A stretch of 64,000 nt of DNA from PALSA-607 sp036510735 (GTDB lineage: Bacteria > Actinomycetota > Actinomycetes > Acidothermales > Acidothermaceae). The notes under the pieces were generated by a model, which was not told where the DNA came from, did not search any database, and saw nothing but the letters and a program-made list of their open reading frames with translations. Positions 45,171 to 53,966 of this stretch are shown in pieces. The stretch is taken from NCBI GenBank assembly GCA_036510735.1, contig DATCDK010000225.1, positions 1 to 64,000 of the forward strand, read 5' to 3'. The position numbers were made by a program, and so were the translations under genes. Every line of letters starts with the position of its first letter. Position 1 is the stretch's first letter.

Positions 45171-46886
45171 TTGGTTGAGCAGCGCAGCGCCCAGTGGTAC
45201 GCCGGCACGAGTCGCAATGCCTACATTCACCGCGCGTGGATGCGCCGAGGGCTTCCGGCGCATGCGTTCGATGGCCGTCCGCACATCGCCATCGCCAATT
45301 CGGCGTCCGATCTCACGCCGTGCAACGCGCATCTGAACGAAGTCGCCGAGAGTGTCAAGCAAGGGGTCTATGAGGCCGGCGGGATACCGCTGAATCTGCC
45401 GGTCGTGTCCCTCGGGGAAACGCTCGTGCGTCCGACCGCGATGCTGTGGCGAAACATGGCAGCGATGGCGACCGAGGAGATGCTTCGCGCCAACCCGATT
45501 GACGGCGTCGTGCTTTTAGGCGGTTGCGACAAGACCATTCCCGCGTTGCTGATGGCTGCGGCGTCGGTCGACCTGCCGGCCGTGGTGATTCCTGGCGGCC
45601 CCATGCTCACTGGCACGTTCCGGGGAGTCGCGCTCGGTTGTGGCACAGACGTCTGGCGCCTCTCAGAGGAGGTTCGCGCGGGGACGCTGTCGAATGAGCA
45701 GTTCATCAAGTCTGAGTCGTCGATGATTCGCAGCCGCGGGCACTGCAACACCATGGGGACTGCATCAACGATGGGCCTGGTCACCGAAGCCTTGGGCATG
45801 GTGCTGCCTGGCTTGGCTGGCACGCCGGCGGCAGACAGCCGGTTGCTCGAAAGTGCGCACGAGACCGGTCGGCTCGCGGTCGAGATGGTTGCTGCGCAGC
45901 GGACGCCGTCGAGCCTGTTGACCCGAGGGTCGTTCCTCAACGCGATCGTGGCACTTGCCGCGATCGGCGGCTCGACGAACGCCGTCGTGCACCTCTTGGC
46001 GATCGCCGGCAGGCTCGGTATTGACCTTCACCAAGACGACTTCGATTCGGTTGGCTCCGCCGTCCCGCTGCTTGTCGACCTGCAACCTGCAGGTCGCTTC
46101 TTGATGGAGGACTTTTTCCGCGCAGGGGGATTACACGCGGTGCTTCGCGAAGTCCAAGACCTGCTCGACCCGGCCGCGCTGACCGTCACCGGCAAGCCAC
46201 TCGTCGATCACCTCGGCGACGCGCAGATCTGGGATCGCGAGGTCATCCGACCCCGAAGCGAGCCGCTGCAGGCACACGCAGGAATCGCAATCCTGTATGG
46301 AAATCTGGCGCCCGACGGTGCGGTGATCAAACCGTCGGCTGCCTTACCACACCTCATGCAGCATCGTGGCAGGGCGGTGGTGTTCGACTCGGTCGAGGAC
46401 ATGCACGCGCGCATCGACGATCCCGAGTTGGACGTCGATGCTGACTCGGTGTTGATACTGCGCGGGTGTGGTCCGAAGGGCTACCCCGGCATGCCCGAGG
46501 TTGCGAACCTGCCGCTTCCGAAGAAGCTGCTCGAACAAGGCGTACGCGACATGGTCCGCATCTGCGACGGACGTATGAGCGGGACGGCGTATGGCACGGT
46601 CGTGTTGCACGTCGCTCCTGAAGCAGCAGCAGGTGGACCGCTCGCGCTGGTCCGTACCGGCGATGTGATCGTCCTCGACGTTGTCGGTCGGCGTCTCGAC
46701 ATCGAGATCGATGCCGCAGAGTTGGGCGCCCGACTGCCAGACGCCGCAACCGTTAGTGCATATGCACGGCCGACGCGAGGGTGGGAACAGCTGTACGTGC
46801 AGACCGTGCAGCAAGCGAATCTCGGTGCAGATCTCGATTTTCTGCGCGGCTCCAGCGGCGACAAGGTGTCGCGCGAATCCCACTAA
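45171..46886 (+). CDS. IlvD/Edd-family sugar-acid dehydratase (arabonate/xylonate dehydratase-like)
   Basis: A 571-residue Fe-S dehydratase that converts an aldonic acid to its 2-keto-3-deoxy form. Conserved cysteines for the cluster are Cys51 in SDLTPCNAHL, Cys119 in LLGGCDKTIPALL, and Cys192 in RSRGHCNTMGTAST. The N-terminus RSAQWYAGTSRNAYIHRAWM resembles pentonate dehydratases more than biosynthetic IlvD. RICDGRMSGTAYGTVVLHVA is the conserved C-terminal motif. The frame is open further upstream; TTG 45171 after gcgaggg is the best start. It is next to a zinc dehydrogenase and two SDRs, which fits non-phosphorylative sugar catabolism. Confidence 0.88.
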   Translation: MVEQRSAQWYAGTSRNAYIHRAWMRRGLPAHAFDGRPHIAIANSASDLTPCNAHLNEVAESVKQGVYEAGGIPLNLPVVSLGETLVRPTAMLWRNMAAMATEEMLRANPIDGVVLLGGCDKTIPALLMAAASVDLPAVVIPGGPMLTGTFRGVALGCGTDVWRLSEEVRAGTLSNEQFIKSESSMIRSRGHCNTMGTASTMGLVTEALGMVLPGLAGTPAADSRLLESAHETGRLAVEMVAAQRTPSSLLTRGSFLNAIVALAAIGGSTNAVVHLLAIAGRLGIDLHQDDFDSVGSAVPLLVDLQPAGRFLMEDFFRAGGLHAVLREVQDLLDPAALTVTGKPLVDHLGDAQIWDREVIRPRSEPLQAHAGIAILYGNLAPDGAVIKPSAALPHLMQHRGRAVVFDSVEDMHARIDDPELDVDADSVLILRGCGPKGYPGMPEVANLPLPKKLLEQGVRDMVRICDGRMSGTAYGTVVLHVAPEAAAGGPLALVRTGDVIVLDVVGRRLDIEIDAAELGARLPDAATVSAYARPTRGWEQLYVQTVQQANLGADLDFLRGSSGDKVSRESH

Positions 46887-46903
46887 CCGCAGTTCCTTAG
46901 TAG

Positions 46904-46947
46904 TGTTGTTGCTCAACGCGCGTTCTTGCACGCGCTCAGCAACAACA
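46904..46947. terminator. Bidirectional terminator hairpin between convergent catabolic genes
   Basis: Perfect 10-bp arms tgttgttgct (46904-46913) and agcaacaaca (46938-46947) flank a loop with its own aacgcgcgtt palindrome. It sits midway between the dehydratase stop and the dehydrogenase stop. Confidence 0.75.
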
Positions 46948-46974
46948 GTCAGGTGCGGACGGCGGGGTGAAGGC

Positions 46975-47988
46975 CTACGTTCGGGGATCGATGTGCACCT
47001 TCGGGCCTGGTCCGGCTCCGGTCGGCCGATTGCCGGCGAACAGCGCAGGGACCTCGTCGAGACCGATCGTTGCGGCAACGAGTGGCCGCGGATCGACCGC
47101 CCCGGATGCGTAGTGTTCGACCGCTGATGCGATTCCGGGTGAGCCGCTGAGGATGGCCACGGCCGTGACGTCCTTGAACACCATCGCTCGACTGTCGAGC
47201 ATGCTCGGTGACCCGGCGAGGCCGATGAACACTGCCCGTCCACCGGGCTGCACGAGATCAACTGCCAGTGCAGGCAGCAGCGGGTCGTTCGATGCATCGA
47301 TGACAGCGTCATAAGGCGCTGTCGGCAGTTGCTCGATGTTGTAGACGGCGAAACCGCCGAGGGACTCCGCGAAGCGCAGCGCCCGAACCGAGCGATCTGC
47401 CACCGTGACCTCGGCACCCTGCGCCACCGCGAACTGTGCAGCGAGTAGCCCGATCGTGCCCGCGCCGAGGACGAGGACTGGAGTACCTGGCTCAATGGCC
47501 GCCCCCCAGGCTGCTCGTAATGAGTTGGCGCCAGGTTCGACCATCGCACCCGCCGTCGCGTCGACCTGGTCGGGCAATGCCTGCAGCGAAGACGCCGGCA
47601 CGAGGAGCTGCTCGGCGAGAGCCCCCGGATAGCGACCGCGCAGACCAACCTCGGACCGGTTTTCGCACGCGTGCTGCCGACCATGCACGCAGAGATAGCA
47701 ATGACCGCAGCCGATTTGAGTGTCGCCAGTCGTTCGCGCACCTACCCATGAGCTGGCGACACCTTCGCCGACGGCGGAGACCGTGCCGCACCATTCGTGT
47801 CCGAGCCGCGCCGGATAAGACGAGATTCCGTTGTGCAGGTACGGCATTTCGCCCGTGTAGAACTCGACATCGGTGCCACACACCCCGACGCGTTCAACGT
47901 CGACGACCACTTCCCCTGGCCCGGCGACTGGTGGCGCGACGTCCTCGACCGCAGCAACTCCCGGGGCGGAGATCACCAACGCTCGCAT
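46975..47988 (-). CDS. Zinc-dependent alcohol/sugar dehydrogenase (MDR family)
   Basis: A 337-residue medium-chain dehydrogenase. The catalytic zinc region has VGVCGTDVEFYTGE and GHEWCGTVSAVGEG. The structural zinc site is IGCGHCYLCVHGRQHAC (four Cys). The NAD-binding motif is VLVLGAGTIGLLAAQFAV (about 170-187). Members oxidise threonine, polyols or aldoses with NAD(P). It is convergent with the dehydratase and divergent from an SDR gene, so it probably oxidises the same sugar or a product. Substrate is not evident. Confidence 0.87.
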   Translation of the reverse strand: MRALVISAPGVAAVEDVAPPVAGPGEVVVDVERVGVCGTDVEFYTGEMPYLHNGISSYPARLGHEWCGTVSAVGEGVASSWVGARTTGDTQIGCGHCYLCVHGRQHACENRSEVGLRGRYPGALAEQLLVPASSLQALPDQVDATAGAMVEPGANSLRAAWGAAIEPGTPVLVLGAGTIGLLAAQFAVAQGAEVTVADRSVRALRFAESLGGFAVYNIEQLPTAPYDAVIDASNDPLLPALAVDLVQPGGRAVFIGLAGSPSMLDSRAMVFKDVTAVAILSGSPGIASAVEHYASGAVDPRPLVAATIGLDEVPALFAGNRPTGAGPGPKVHIDPRT

Positions 47989-48094
47989 GACCTGTCCTTC
48001 GATCGCATGTGGTCGCTATACCGTTGCCGCCCGTAAGGCGAGATTATCGGACGACGCACCCAGACGCGCTGCGCTAACTCGGAAGGGCTCGACG

Positions 48095-48772
48095 ATGACA
48101 CAGACAGCGCTCGTGACAGGCGGACTCAGCGGGCTCGGAGCCGCATGCGCGGCCAGACTCGCGGGCGATGGCATCAAGGTCATCACGATGGACATCCATG
48201 CGGACGCCGACTTCGTCGTTGACGTCGCGGATCCCGTTGCCGTTGCGTCCGCTGCCGCCGACATCGGGACCATCGACATTCTCGTCAACAGTGCCGGCAT
48301 CGTCGGGCCGAACAAGCCATTGTGGGAGATCGACTACCAGGACTGGGCTGCGGTCTTCGCTGTCAATGTGCTGGGCACATTCAACCTGTGCCACGCGTTC
48401 GTCCCCGGCATGCGTGCGTCTGGATGGGGTCGCATCGTGAACTTCGCGAGCATGGCGGGCAAGGACGGCAATCCAAATCTGTCGGCCTACTCAGCGTCGA
48501 AGGGTGCAGTGATCGCCATGACGAAGTCGCTCGGCAAGGAGCTCGCTACGACCGGTGTCTTGGTGAATGCGATCGCACCGGCCGTTTTCGAGACTCCTAT
48601 GAATGCCAGCAACTCTCCCGAGGTGCTCGCGTACATGACAAACCTGATCCCCATGAAGCGACTTGGTAGACCTGAAGAGGTCGCCGAACTCGTCGCGTGG
48701 CTCACGTCGGACAAGATGACGTTCTCCACCGGAGCGGTCTTCGACATCAGCGGTGGTCGCGCAACCTACTGA
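48095..48772 (+). CDS. Short-chain dehydrogenase/reductase
   Basis: A 225-residue classical SDR. The cofactor motif is TGGLSGLGAACA (about 8-19), NSAGIVG follows, Ser lies in NFASMAG and Tyr-Lys in AYSASKGA. The sequence MDIHADADFVVDVAD after beta-2 favours NAD(H). Ribosome site ggaaggg precedes ATG 48095. It is divergent from the zinc dehydrogenase (about 105 bp) and converges with a second SDR. It probably acts on a sugar, sugar lactone or keto-sugar of the same pathway. Confidence 0.88.
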   Translation: MTQTALVTGGLSGLGAACAARLAGDGIKVITMDIHADADFVVDVADPVAVASAAADIGTIDILVNSAGIVGPNKPLWEIDYQDWAAVFAVNVLGTFNLCHAFVPGMRASGWGRIVNFASMAGKDGNPNLSAYSASKGAVIAMTKSLGKELATTGVLVNAIAPAVFETPMNASNSPEVLAYMTNLIPMKRLGRPEEVAELVAWLTSDKMTFSTGAVFDISGGRATY

Positions 48773-48788
48773 GCCGATGCCTGCCCGC

Positions 48789-49586
48789 TCAGTACAGCGA
48801 GTAGCCGCCGTCGATAACGACGATGCTCCCGGTCATGAACATGGCGGAATCACCGGCGAGATAGACCAACGTGGGCACGATCTCCTCGGGTGTCGCGTAC
48901 CGCTGCATCGGCGCATCTTCGATCCAATGCCGTCGAAATTGTGGCTCGTCAACCGGCGACATCTCTGTCTTGACGTATCCGGGAGCGAGGGCATTGACCC
49001 GAATGCCGTACGGCGCCCACTCGGCGGCGAGCGACCGCGTCAGATGGTGGACGGCCGCCTTCGATGCGTTGTAAGCAGGCTGCATCTGAGGTCGGTTCAC
49101 GATGTTCGCCGACATCGAACCGATGTTCACGATGGAGCCCGGTCGGCCGAGTTCGATGAGCTGTCGACCGACGGCCTGCGAGGCGTACCAGACCCCGTTG
49201 AGGTTGCATTCGATGACTTCGAGCCACTCATCCTCTGACACATCGATCGCTGGTCGGTGAATGGCGAGACCCGCGTTGTTGACGAGGATGTCGATTGGCC
49301 CGAGCGCTTCGGTTGCCTGCTCAACGGCCCGCACGACGGACGCGCGCGAACGCATCTGCGCCTCGACGGCGACGGCTTTGGCGCCGGTGTTCTGGATCTC
49401 GTCGGCGACCGTTTGTGCCCGCGCCTTGTCGCGAGAGGTCAACGCGACCGACGCACCTGCGGCGGCAAGACCACGTGCAAACGCGGCTCCTAGGCCGCGG
49501 CTTCCGCCTGTAACGAGGGCGGTCTTTCCGCGCAACGAATCGTCCACTCGGCTGCCCTCCGTGTGTTCCGCCAACAAGCCCGTCAT
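48789..49586 (-). CDS. Short-chain dehydrogenase/reductase (glucose/gluconate dehydrogenase-like)
   Basis: A 265-residue classical SDR. The motif TGGSRGLGAAFA lies at about 25-36, NNAGLAIH follows, Ser is in NIGSMSANIV and Tyr-Lys in AYNASKAAV. SRDKARAQ after beta-2 favours NADP(H). The C-terminus VVIDGGYSLY is typical. The frame starts at 49601, but ATG 49586 has the better ribosome site (ggagagg). Three 18-bp repeats lie just upstream (49620-49715). The enzyme probably reduces a 2- or 5-keto sugar acid. Confidence 0.88.
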   Translation of the reverse strand: MTGLLAEHTEGSRVDDSLRGKTALVTGGSRGLGAAFARGLAAAGASVALTSRDKARAQTVADEIQNTGAKAVAVEAQMRSRASVVRAVEQATEALGPIDILVNNAGLAIHRPAIDVSEDEWLEVIECNLNGVWYASQAVGRQLIELGRPGSIVNIGSMSANIVNRPQMQPAYNASKAAVHHLTRSLAAEWAPYGIRVNALAPGYVKTEMSPVDEPQFRRHWIEDAPMQRYATPEEIVPTLVYLAGDSAMFMTGSIVVIDGGYSLY

Positions 49587-49619
49587 GGTCGGCCTCTCCA
49601 TTCCGCAGAGATGCAGCTC

Positions 49620-49715
49620 GACTCCTCACAGATTCAGTCTCCGCGCGCCGAATTACCTGAATGTGTGAGGAGTCGGGGGCCGGTGGCGGGGCGGAACCTG
49701 AATCTGTGAGGAGTC
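49620..49715. repeat. Three copies of an 18-bp element upstream of the SDR gene
   Basis: Copy A 49620-49637 is inverted relative to B (49657-49674) and C (49698-49715). A reverse-complemented equals C exactly (ctgaatctgtgaggagtc); B differs by one base. A and B form an inverted pair with a 19-nt loop; C repeats B after 23 nt. It lies between the SDR start and tRNA-Pro and could be an operator cluster for the catabolic genes or a small repeat element. Confidence 0.75.
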
Positions 49716-49765
49716 CATCCGTTGTTACGGCATCGCGGGTCCACGGAGTCGCGCGGTCGTTCATT

Positions 49766-49842
49766 TGGTCGGGGTGGCGGGATTTGAACCCACGGCCTCT
49801 GCGTCCCGAACGCAGCGCGCTGCCAAGCTGCGCTACACCCCG
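49766..49842 (-). tRNA. tRNA-Pro (anticodon CGG)
   Basis: On the minus strand the sequence starts cggggtgtagcgcagc and ends cccgccaccccgacca. It folds as a cloverleaf: 7-bp acceptor (cggggtg / caccccg), anticodon stem ctgcg / cgcag with loop ttcggga, T-loop ttcaaat. The 3' CCA is encoded. The anticodon CGG reads CCG proline codons, common in this genome. Confidence 0.95.
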
Positions 49843-49918
49843 ATGGAACTCTGCAACTCTGGAAACACTGGGAGTCTAGCCGACGCCCCGACCCCGCCGA
49901 ACCAGCCGAACCCCAACC

Positions 49919-50806
49919 TCAATGAACGGCGACCAGCGTGAGCAGCGTCGCCTCGGGCGGGCAGGCGAACCGCATTGGCGCGTACGGGGACGTGCCGAGC
50001 CCTGCCGAGACGTGCAACCACGTGCCGTCATACCGCGACAACCCACGCGCCCGACCGCGATCGATGCCGCAGTTCGTGACCAGCGCCCCATACAGCGGCA
50101 CCCGCAGCTGGCCGCCATGGGTATGTCCGGCCAGGATCAGCCCGCAGCCGTCGGCCGCCATCCGAGAAAGTACCCGCGGCTCCGGCGAATGCGTGACCCC
50201 AAGAGTCAGCAGCACATCAGGGTCGGCGCTCCCAGCAACAACCTCGTACTTGTCACGACCGATATGCGGATCGTCCACGCCGACCAACTCGAGCTGCCGG
50301 CCATCAGCCTTCACATACCCGCGGGCATTCGAGAGGTCGAGCCAACCGGCGTCCAGCATCGCTTCTCGAAGCGCACGCCACGGCAACTCGACACCCTTCG
50401 GCCGTGCACCGTCGTCCGGGAAGAGGTATCGCGCCGGATTCTTGAACACCGGCGCCGCGTAATCGTTCGACCCGAACACGAACGCGCCCGGCTTTTCCAG
50501 CAGCGGCCCGAGAGCATCGAGGAAGACCGGTACCGCACCGACGTGCGCGATGCTGTCGCCGGTATTGATCACGAGGTCGGGCTCGAGGGCGGCCAGCGAG
50601 CGGATCCAGTCGCGCTTCCAGGTCTGCCCGGGCGTGAGGTGCACGTCGGAAAAATGCAGTACCCGCAGCGGCGAAGACCCAGCCGGCAGCACCGGCACCT
50701 CGAACCTGCGCAGCCGCGGCGAGCGTCGTTCGATGCCTGACGCGTAGCCGATGGCGGCACTGCCAAGGGCAAGAGCACCAAGCGGGACGGCGGTGAGTCG
50801 ACGCAT
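49919..50806 (-). CDS. Calcineurin-like metallophosphoesterase (Rv3683-like)
   Basis: A 295-residue protein with an N-terminal membrane segment or signal (ALALGSAAIGYASG) and a phosphoesterase domain. Metal ligands appear in VLHFSDVHLTPGQ, LVINTGDSIAH, VFGSNDY and the signature LILAGHTHGGQLRVP. Its position beside the ponA2/whiB4 block matches Rv3683 of M. tuberculosis. It may act on membrane-linked or periplasmic phosphoesters; the substrate is not known. About 40 bp separate it from the divergent YqeY gene. Confidence 0.9.
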   Translation of the reverse strand: MRRLTAVPLGALALGSAAIGYASGIERRSPRLRRFEVPVLPAGSSPLRVLHFSDVHLTPGQTWKRDWIRSLAALEPDLVINTGDSIAHVGAVPVFLDALGPLLEKPGAFVFGSNDYAAPVFKNPARYLFPDDGARPKGVELPWRALREAMLDAGWLDLSNARGYVKADGRQLELVGVDDPHIGRDKYEVVAGSADPDVLLTLGVTHSPEPRVLSRMAADGCGLILAGHTHGGQLRVPLYGALVTNCGIDRGRARGLSRYDGTWLHVSAGLGTSPYAPMRFACPPEATLLTLVAVH

Positions 50807-50847
50807 ACCGTCGAGTTTCGCAGACTCCGCGGTGAGAGACTGCGGAC

Positions 50848-51300
50848 ATGCCCCTGAAGACCCGCCTGCACGACGACCTCACAACCGCGATCAAGGCTCG
50901 TGACGAGCTGCGCACCGCGACGTTGCGGATGGTCTTGTCTGCCATCACCAACGAGGAAGTGTCGGGTACGCAAGCCCGTCAGCTCTCCGACGACGAGGTG
51001 CTGAAGGTACTTACCCGCGAGGGCAAGAAGCGGCGCGAGGCGGCGGAGGCGTTCGCGGCCGGCAACCGTCCTGAGCTGGCTGATCGCGAGCGTGCGGAGG
51101 GCGAGGTCATCGCCGCCTACCTGCCAGCGCAGTTGTCGGACGACGAATTGCGCGATTTCGTGACACAGGCCGTCGCCTCTGCTGGGGCGAGCGGACCGCA
51201 GGCGATGGGCGCGGTCATGAAGGTCGTGAACCCGCTGGTCGCAGGCCGGGCGGACGGCGGGCGGGTGGCCGCCGAGGTGAAGCGCCAGCTCGCGAGCTAG
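50848..51300 (+). CDS. GatB/YqeY domain protein
   Basis: A 150-residue protein of the GatB/YqeY family, related to the tail of the GatB amidotransferase subunit. N-terminal domain LKTRLHDDLTTAIKARDELR, then TATLRMVLSAITNEE and a C-terminal QAMGAVMKVVNPLVAGRADG, which binds tRNA in relatives. Its precise role is unknown. The stop codon (TAG 51298-51300) overlaps the stop of the convergent ponA gene in a shared palindrome CTAG. Confidence 0.92.
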   Translation: MPLKTRLHDDLTTAIKARDELRTATLRMVLSAITNEEVSGTQARQLSDDEVLKVLTREGKKRREAAEAFAAGNRPELADRERAEGEVIAAYLPAQLSDDELRDFVTQAVASAGASGPQAMGAVMKVVNPLVAGRADGGRVAAEVKRQLAS

Positions 51301-53777
51301 TGCCCTTTCTTTTTAGTCGGGGCGCTGGTCGGGCTCGGCGGTCCGGGCGGTGGCGTCGGAGTCGGAGTCGGTCCGGTGATCGTGATCGGTGACGGGGAAG
51401 TGGAGCCCGGCGGCTGCGAGCTCGGCGGCTCTGAGCTAGGTGGCTCCGACGATGCCGGTGGCGGCGACACGAATGGCGGTATGCCGTTGCTCAACTCGAG
51501 CTTCACCAGCGCCCCCGCGTAGACGGTCGACCCGGCCGCGGGCACGGTGCTCTCGACCTTCCCCAGCGGCTGGCTTGACGTGACCTTCGTTGGGTCGACC
51601 GCGGGGCTCAGGCCCAGCTTGGTCAGCGTCGCGGCGGCCGCGGCCGGGTCTTGGCCCTGCAGATTCGGGATGGTGATCGCATTGCCGCGCAACACGACGT
51701 CCGGTGGATTCGTAAAGCTTTGAATCGGTTGATTCGCCAAGGCTCCCTTCATCGCCAGCTGCCAGATCGGGCCGGGCAGGGTCGCACCAAAGACTTCCGC
51801 GTACTTCTTGTTGTTGACCGTGATGGCCCGCATCGGCACCGTCGAGTCGGGGTTGCCGACCCACACCGACGACGCCAGATTCGGCGTGTAGCCGCTGAAC
51901 CATGCGTTCTTGAACTCGTCGTCGGTACCGGTCTTGCCCGCAGCGGGACGACCGAGGGCCAGACCGTAGCCGGTGCCGCCCTTGGCCAAAACGCCTTGCA
52001 GCAGCGTGGTGACGCCCTCCGCGATCGTCGGGTCGAGCACCTTGCCACAGTTGGGTCCGGGGACGGGCCGGTTCGTCGTCACGTCGCCGACCTGCCAGGT
52101 GACCTTGGTGATCGACTGGGGGGTGCAGAAGGTGCCGTTGTTGGCCAGCGCCGCAAACGCGCCCGTCACGCTGAGCGGGTCGACCGGTTCGGCACCGAGG
52201 GTGAACGCCGGGATCTGGTCGAGGTCACCCCCGGTCGCCTTGTGGACGCCGAGATCCTGCGCGATCGTGACCGGGGCGCACAGGCCGGTCTTCACCTCGA
52301 GCTGGGCGAAGTACGTGTTCACCGACTGCGCGGTGGCCTGCACCATGTTGAATGTGCCGCCCTCAGAGTCCTCGGCATTCACCACGTTCCACACCGACGT
52401 GGGCAGCCCGTCGCACGTCGTGGTGCTGCCCTTCGGGATGGTGATCTTGGCCGGCGACCTGATCGTCGTCCCGGTCGGGATCTTTTCTTCCAACGCCGCG
52501 GCGAGAACGAAGATCTTGAACGTCGACCCTGCGTTGCGACCCTGCGAGCCCCCGTGGTTGACGTAGTCGGCGGCCAGGTTGACCTCGGTCTGGCCGAACG
52601 CGGTGCCGTAAGGCCGGTCGACCGCCATGGCTTCGATCGCGCCGGTCCGTGGGTTCACCATGTCGATGGCTGCCGCCAACCCGGCGTTCAGGGCCGGACT
52701 CTCTGGAACGACGGTGTCGACCGCGGATTGCGCGGCTTTCTGGACGGCCGGTTGCAGCGTCGTCGTGACGACGAGGCCGCCGCGACGCAGCAGGTTCGCC
52801 CGATCGGTGACGGTCGCCCCGAACTCGGGGCCGTTGAGGATGTCGTGCACCACGTAGTCGCAGAAGAACGGGGCGGACGACGTCGCGCAGCCGTTCGGGA
52901 CAGGAAGGGGGTTCAGCCCCAGCGGCGCGGCCTTCGCCGTCTGGATCTGGGCGGCGGTGTAGCTGTCGGGGTAGTTGACCAGCATCCGGTCGAGGACGAT
53001 GTTGCGACGTGCCGTCGCATTGATCGGGTTGACCGTCGGATCGAACGTGCTCGGGTTGTTGATCACGCCCGCGAGCAGCGCGGACTGGGGCAGTGTCAGC
53101 TGGTCAGCGGTCTCGCGGAAGTAGTGCTGCGCGGCGGCGGAGATGCCGTACGCGCCGTCGCCGAAGTAGACGGTGTTGAGGTAGTCCTCAAGGATCTGGT
53201 CCTTCGACAGCTTCTGCTCGAGCGCCAATGCGTAGCGCGCCTCGGTGAGCTTGCGGGTCAGGTTCTTGGAGGTCGCGGCGGCGGCCGCCGCGGTGTTGTT
53301 GTCTTGGGCGTTTGTCTCGACCAGCGCCTGGCGCACGTACTGCTGGGTGATCGTCGACGCTCCCTGCACCGCCGCGCCTGAGGAGGTGTCGGTCAGCAGT
53401 GCCCGGAGGATGCCCTTCGGGTCGACCCCGTGGTGCTCGTAGAAGCGGCTGTCCTCGATCGCCACGATCGCCTGCCGCATGGTGGGGGCGACGTCTACGA
53501 GATCCACTGACTGCCGGTTCTCGTAGTAGAAGGTCGCCAGGGGGGTGCCGTCGGCGGCCTTGATCACCGAGAGCTGTGACAGCGGGGGCGACTGCAGGGA
53601 CGCCGGGAGCTCAGAGAAGGTGATATCGCCGATGGCGTTCTTGGTGGTGACTCCAAGGCCAGCGGCGGCGGGCAGCGCCAGGCCGGCCACTAAGAGCCCA
53701 ACAAGTAGCGAGAGCACCCCCAGCATGAACGCTCGCGCCAGGCGCCCGCCGAAGTTAATCCGCCCATCTGGCACCAC
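51297..53777 (-). CDS. ponA: Class A penicillin-binding protein with PASTA domain (PonA2-like)
   Basis: A bifunctional peptidoglycan synthase of 826 residues. One N-terminal membrane span (about 15-40) leads to the glycosyltransferase domain (about 60-260) with catalytic Glu in IVAIEDSRFYEHHGVDPKGI (about 106) and STITQQYVRQAL. The transpeptidase domain (about 330-660) has Ser in NAGSTFKIF (about 417), a SVN motif in AQSVNTYFAQ and KTGT (about 614). A PASTA domain (about 695-765) and a Pro/Ser/Thr tail complete it. Its position divergent from whiB matches PonA2/Rv3682, hence the assignment to stress-related wall synthesis. Confidence 0.95.
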   Translation of the reverse strand: MVPDGRINFGGRLARAFMLGVLSLLVGLLVAGLALPAAAGLGVTTKNAIGDITFSELPASLQSPPLSQLSVIKAADGTPLATFYYENRQSVDLVDVAPTMRQAIVAIEDSRFYEHHGVDPKGILRALLTDTSSGAAVQGASTITQQYVRQALVETNAQDNNTAAAAAATSKNLTRKLTEARYALALEQKLSKDQILEDYLNTVYFGDGAYGISAAAQHYFRETADQLTLPQSALLAGVINNPSTFDPTVNPINATARRNIVLDRMLVNYPDSYTAAQIQTAKAAPLGLNPLPVPNGCATSSAPFFCDYVVHDILNGPEFGATVTDRANLLRRGGLVVTTTLQPAVQKAAQSAVDTVVPESPALNAGLAAAIDMVNPRTGAIEAMAVDRPYGTAFGQTEVNLAADYVNHGGSQGRNAGSTFKIFVLAAALEEKIPTGTTIRSPAKITIPKGSTTTCDGLPTSVWNVVNAEDSEGGTFNMVQATAQSVNTYFAQLEVKTGLCAPVTIAQDLGVHKATGGDLDQIPAFTLGAEPVDPLSVTGAFAALANNGTFCTPQSITKVTWQVGDVTTNRPVPGPNCGKVLDPTIAEGVTTLLQGVLAKGGTGYGLALGRPAAGKTGTDDEFKNAWFSGYTPNLASSVWVGNPDSTVPMRAITVNNKKYAEVFGATLPGPIWQLAMKGALANQPIQSFTNPPDVVLRGNAITIPNLQGQDPAAAAATLTKLGLSPAVDPTKVTSSQPLGKVESTVPAAGSTVYAGALVKLELSNGIPPFVSPPPASSEPPSSEPPSSQPPGSTSPSPITITGPTPTPTPPPGPPSPTSAPTKKKGH

Positions 53778-53966
53778 TGCAGCGTAACCGCTGGCCAGGG
53801 ATGACTAGGCCGCTCACCCGGATGGCTCGGCCATCGTCCATCCGGACGAGCGTGAACGGACCGTACGGAGACTGTTGAGGGCCACGCCTGACTCCGTAAC
53901 GTCGGGGGATCGAGCCCACCTGGGGACGGTAGCTCGAGAAATCCACAGCAACGGACGGGGCTCCCG

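Noticed and set aside
49620..49842. Integration site of a mobile element at tRNA-Pro
   Set aside because: The tRNA is complete, no integrase is nearby, and the 18-bp repeats do not match the tRNA end.
51651..53381. 576-residue ORF antisense to ponA
   Set aside because: Very Arg/Gly/Asp-rich shadow of a gene with all penicillin-binding motifs.
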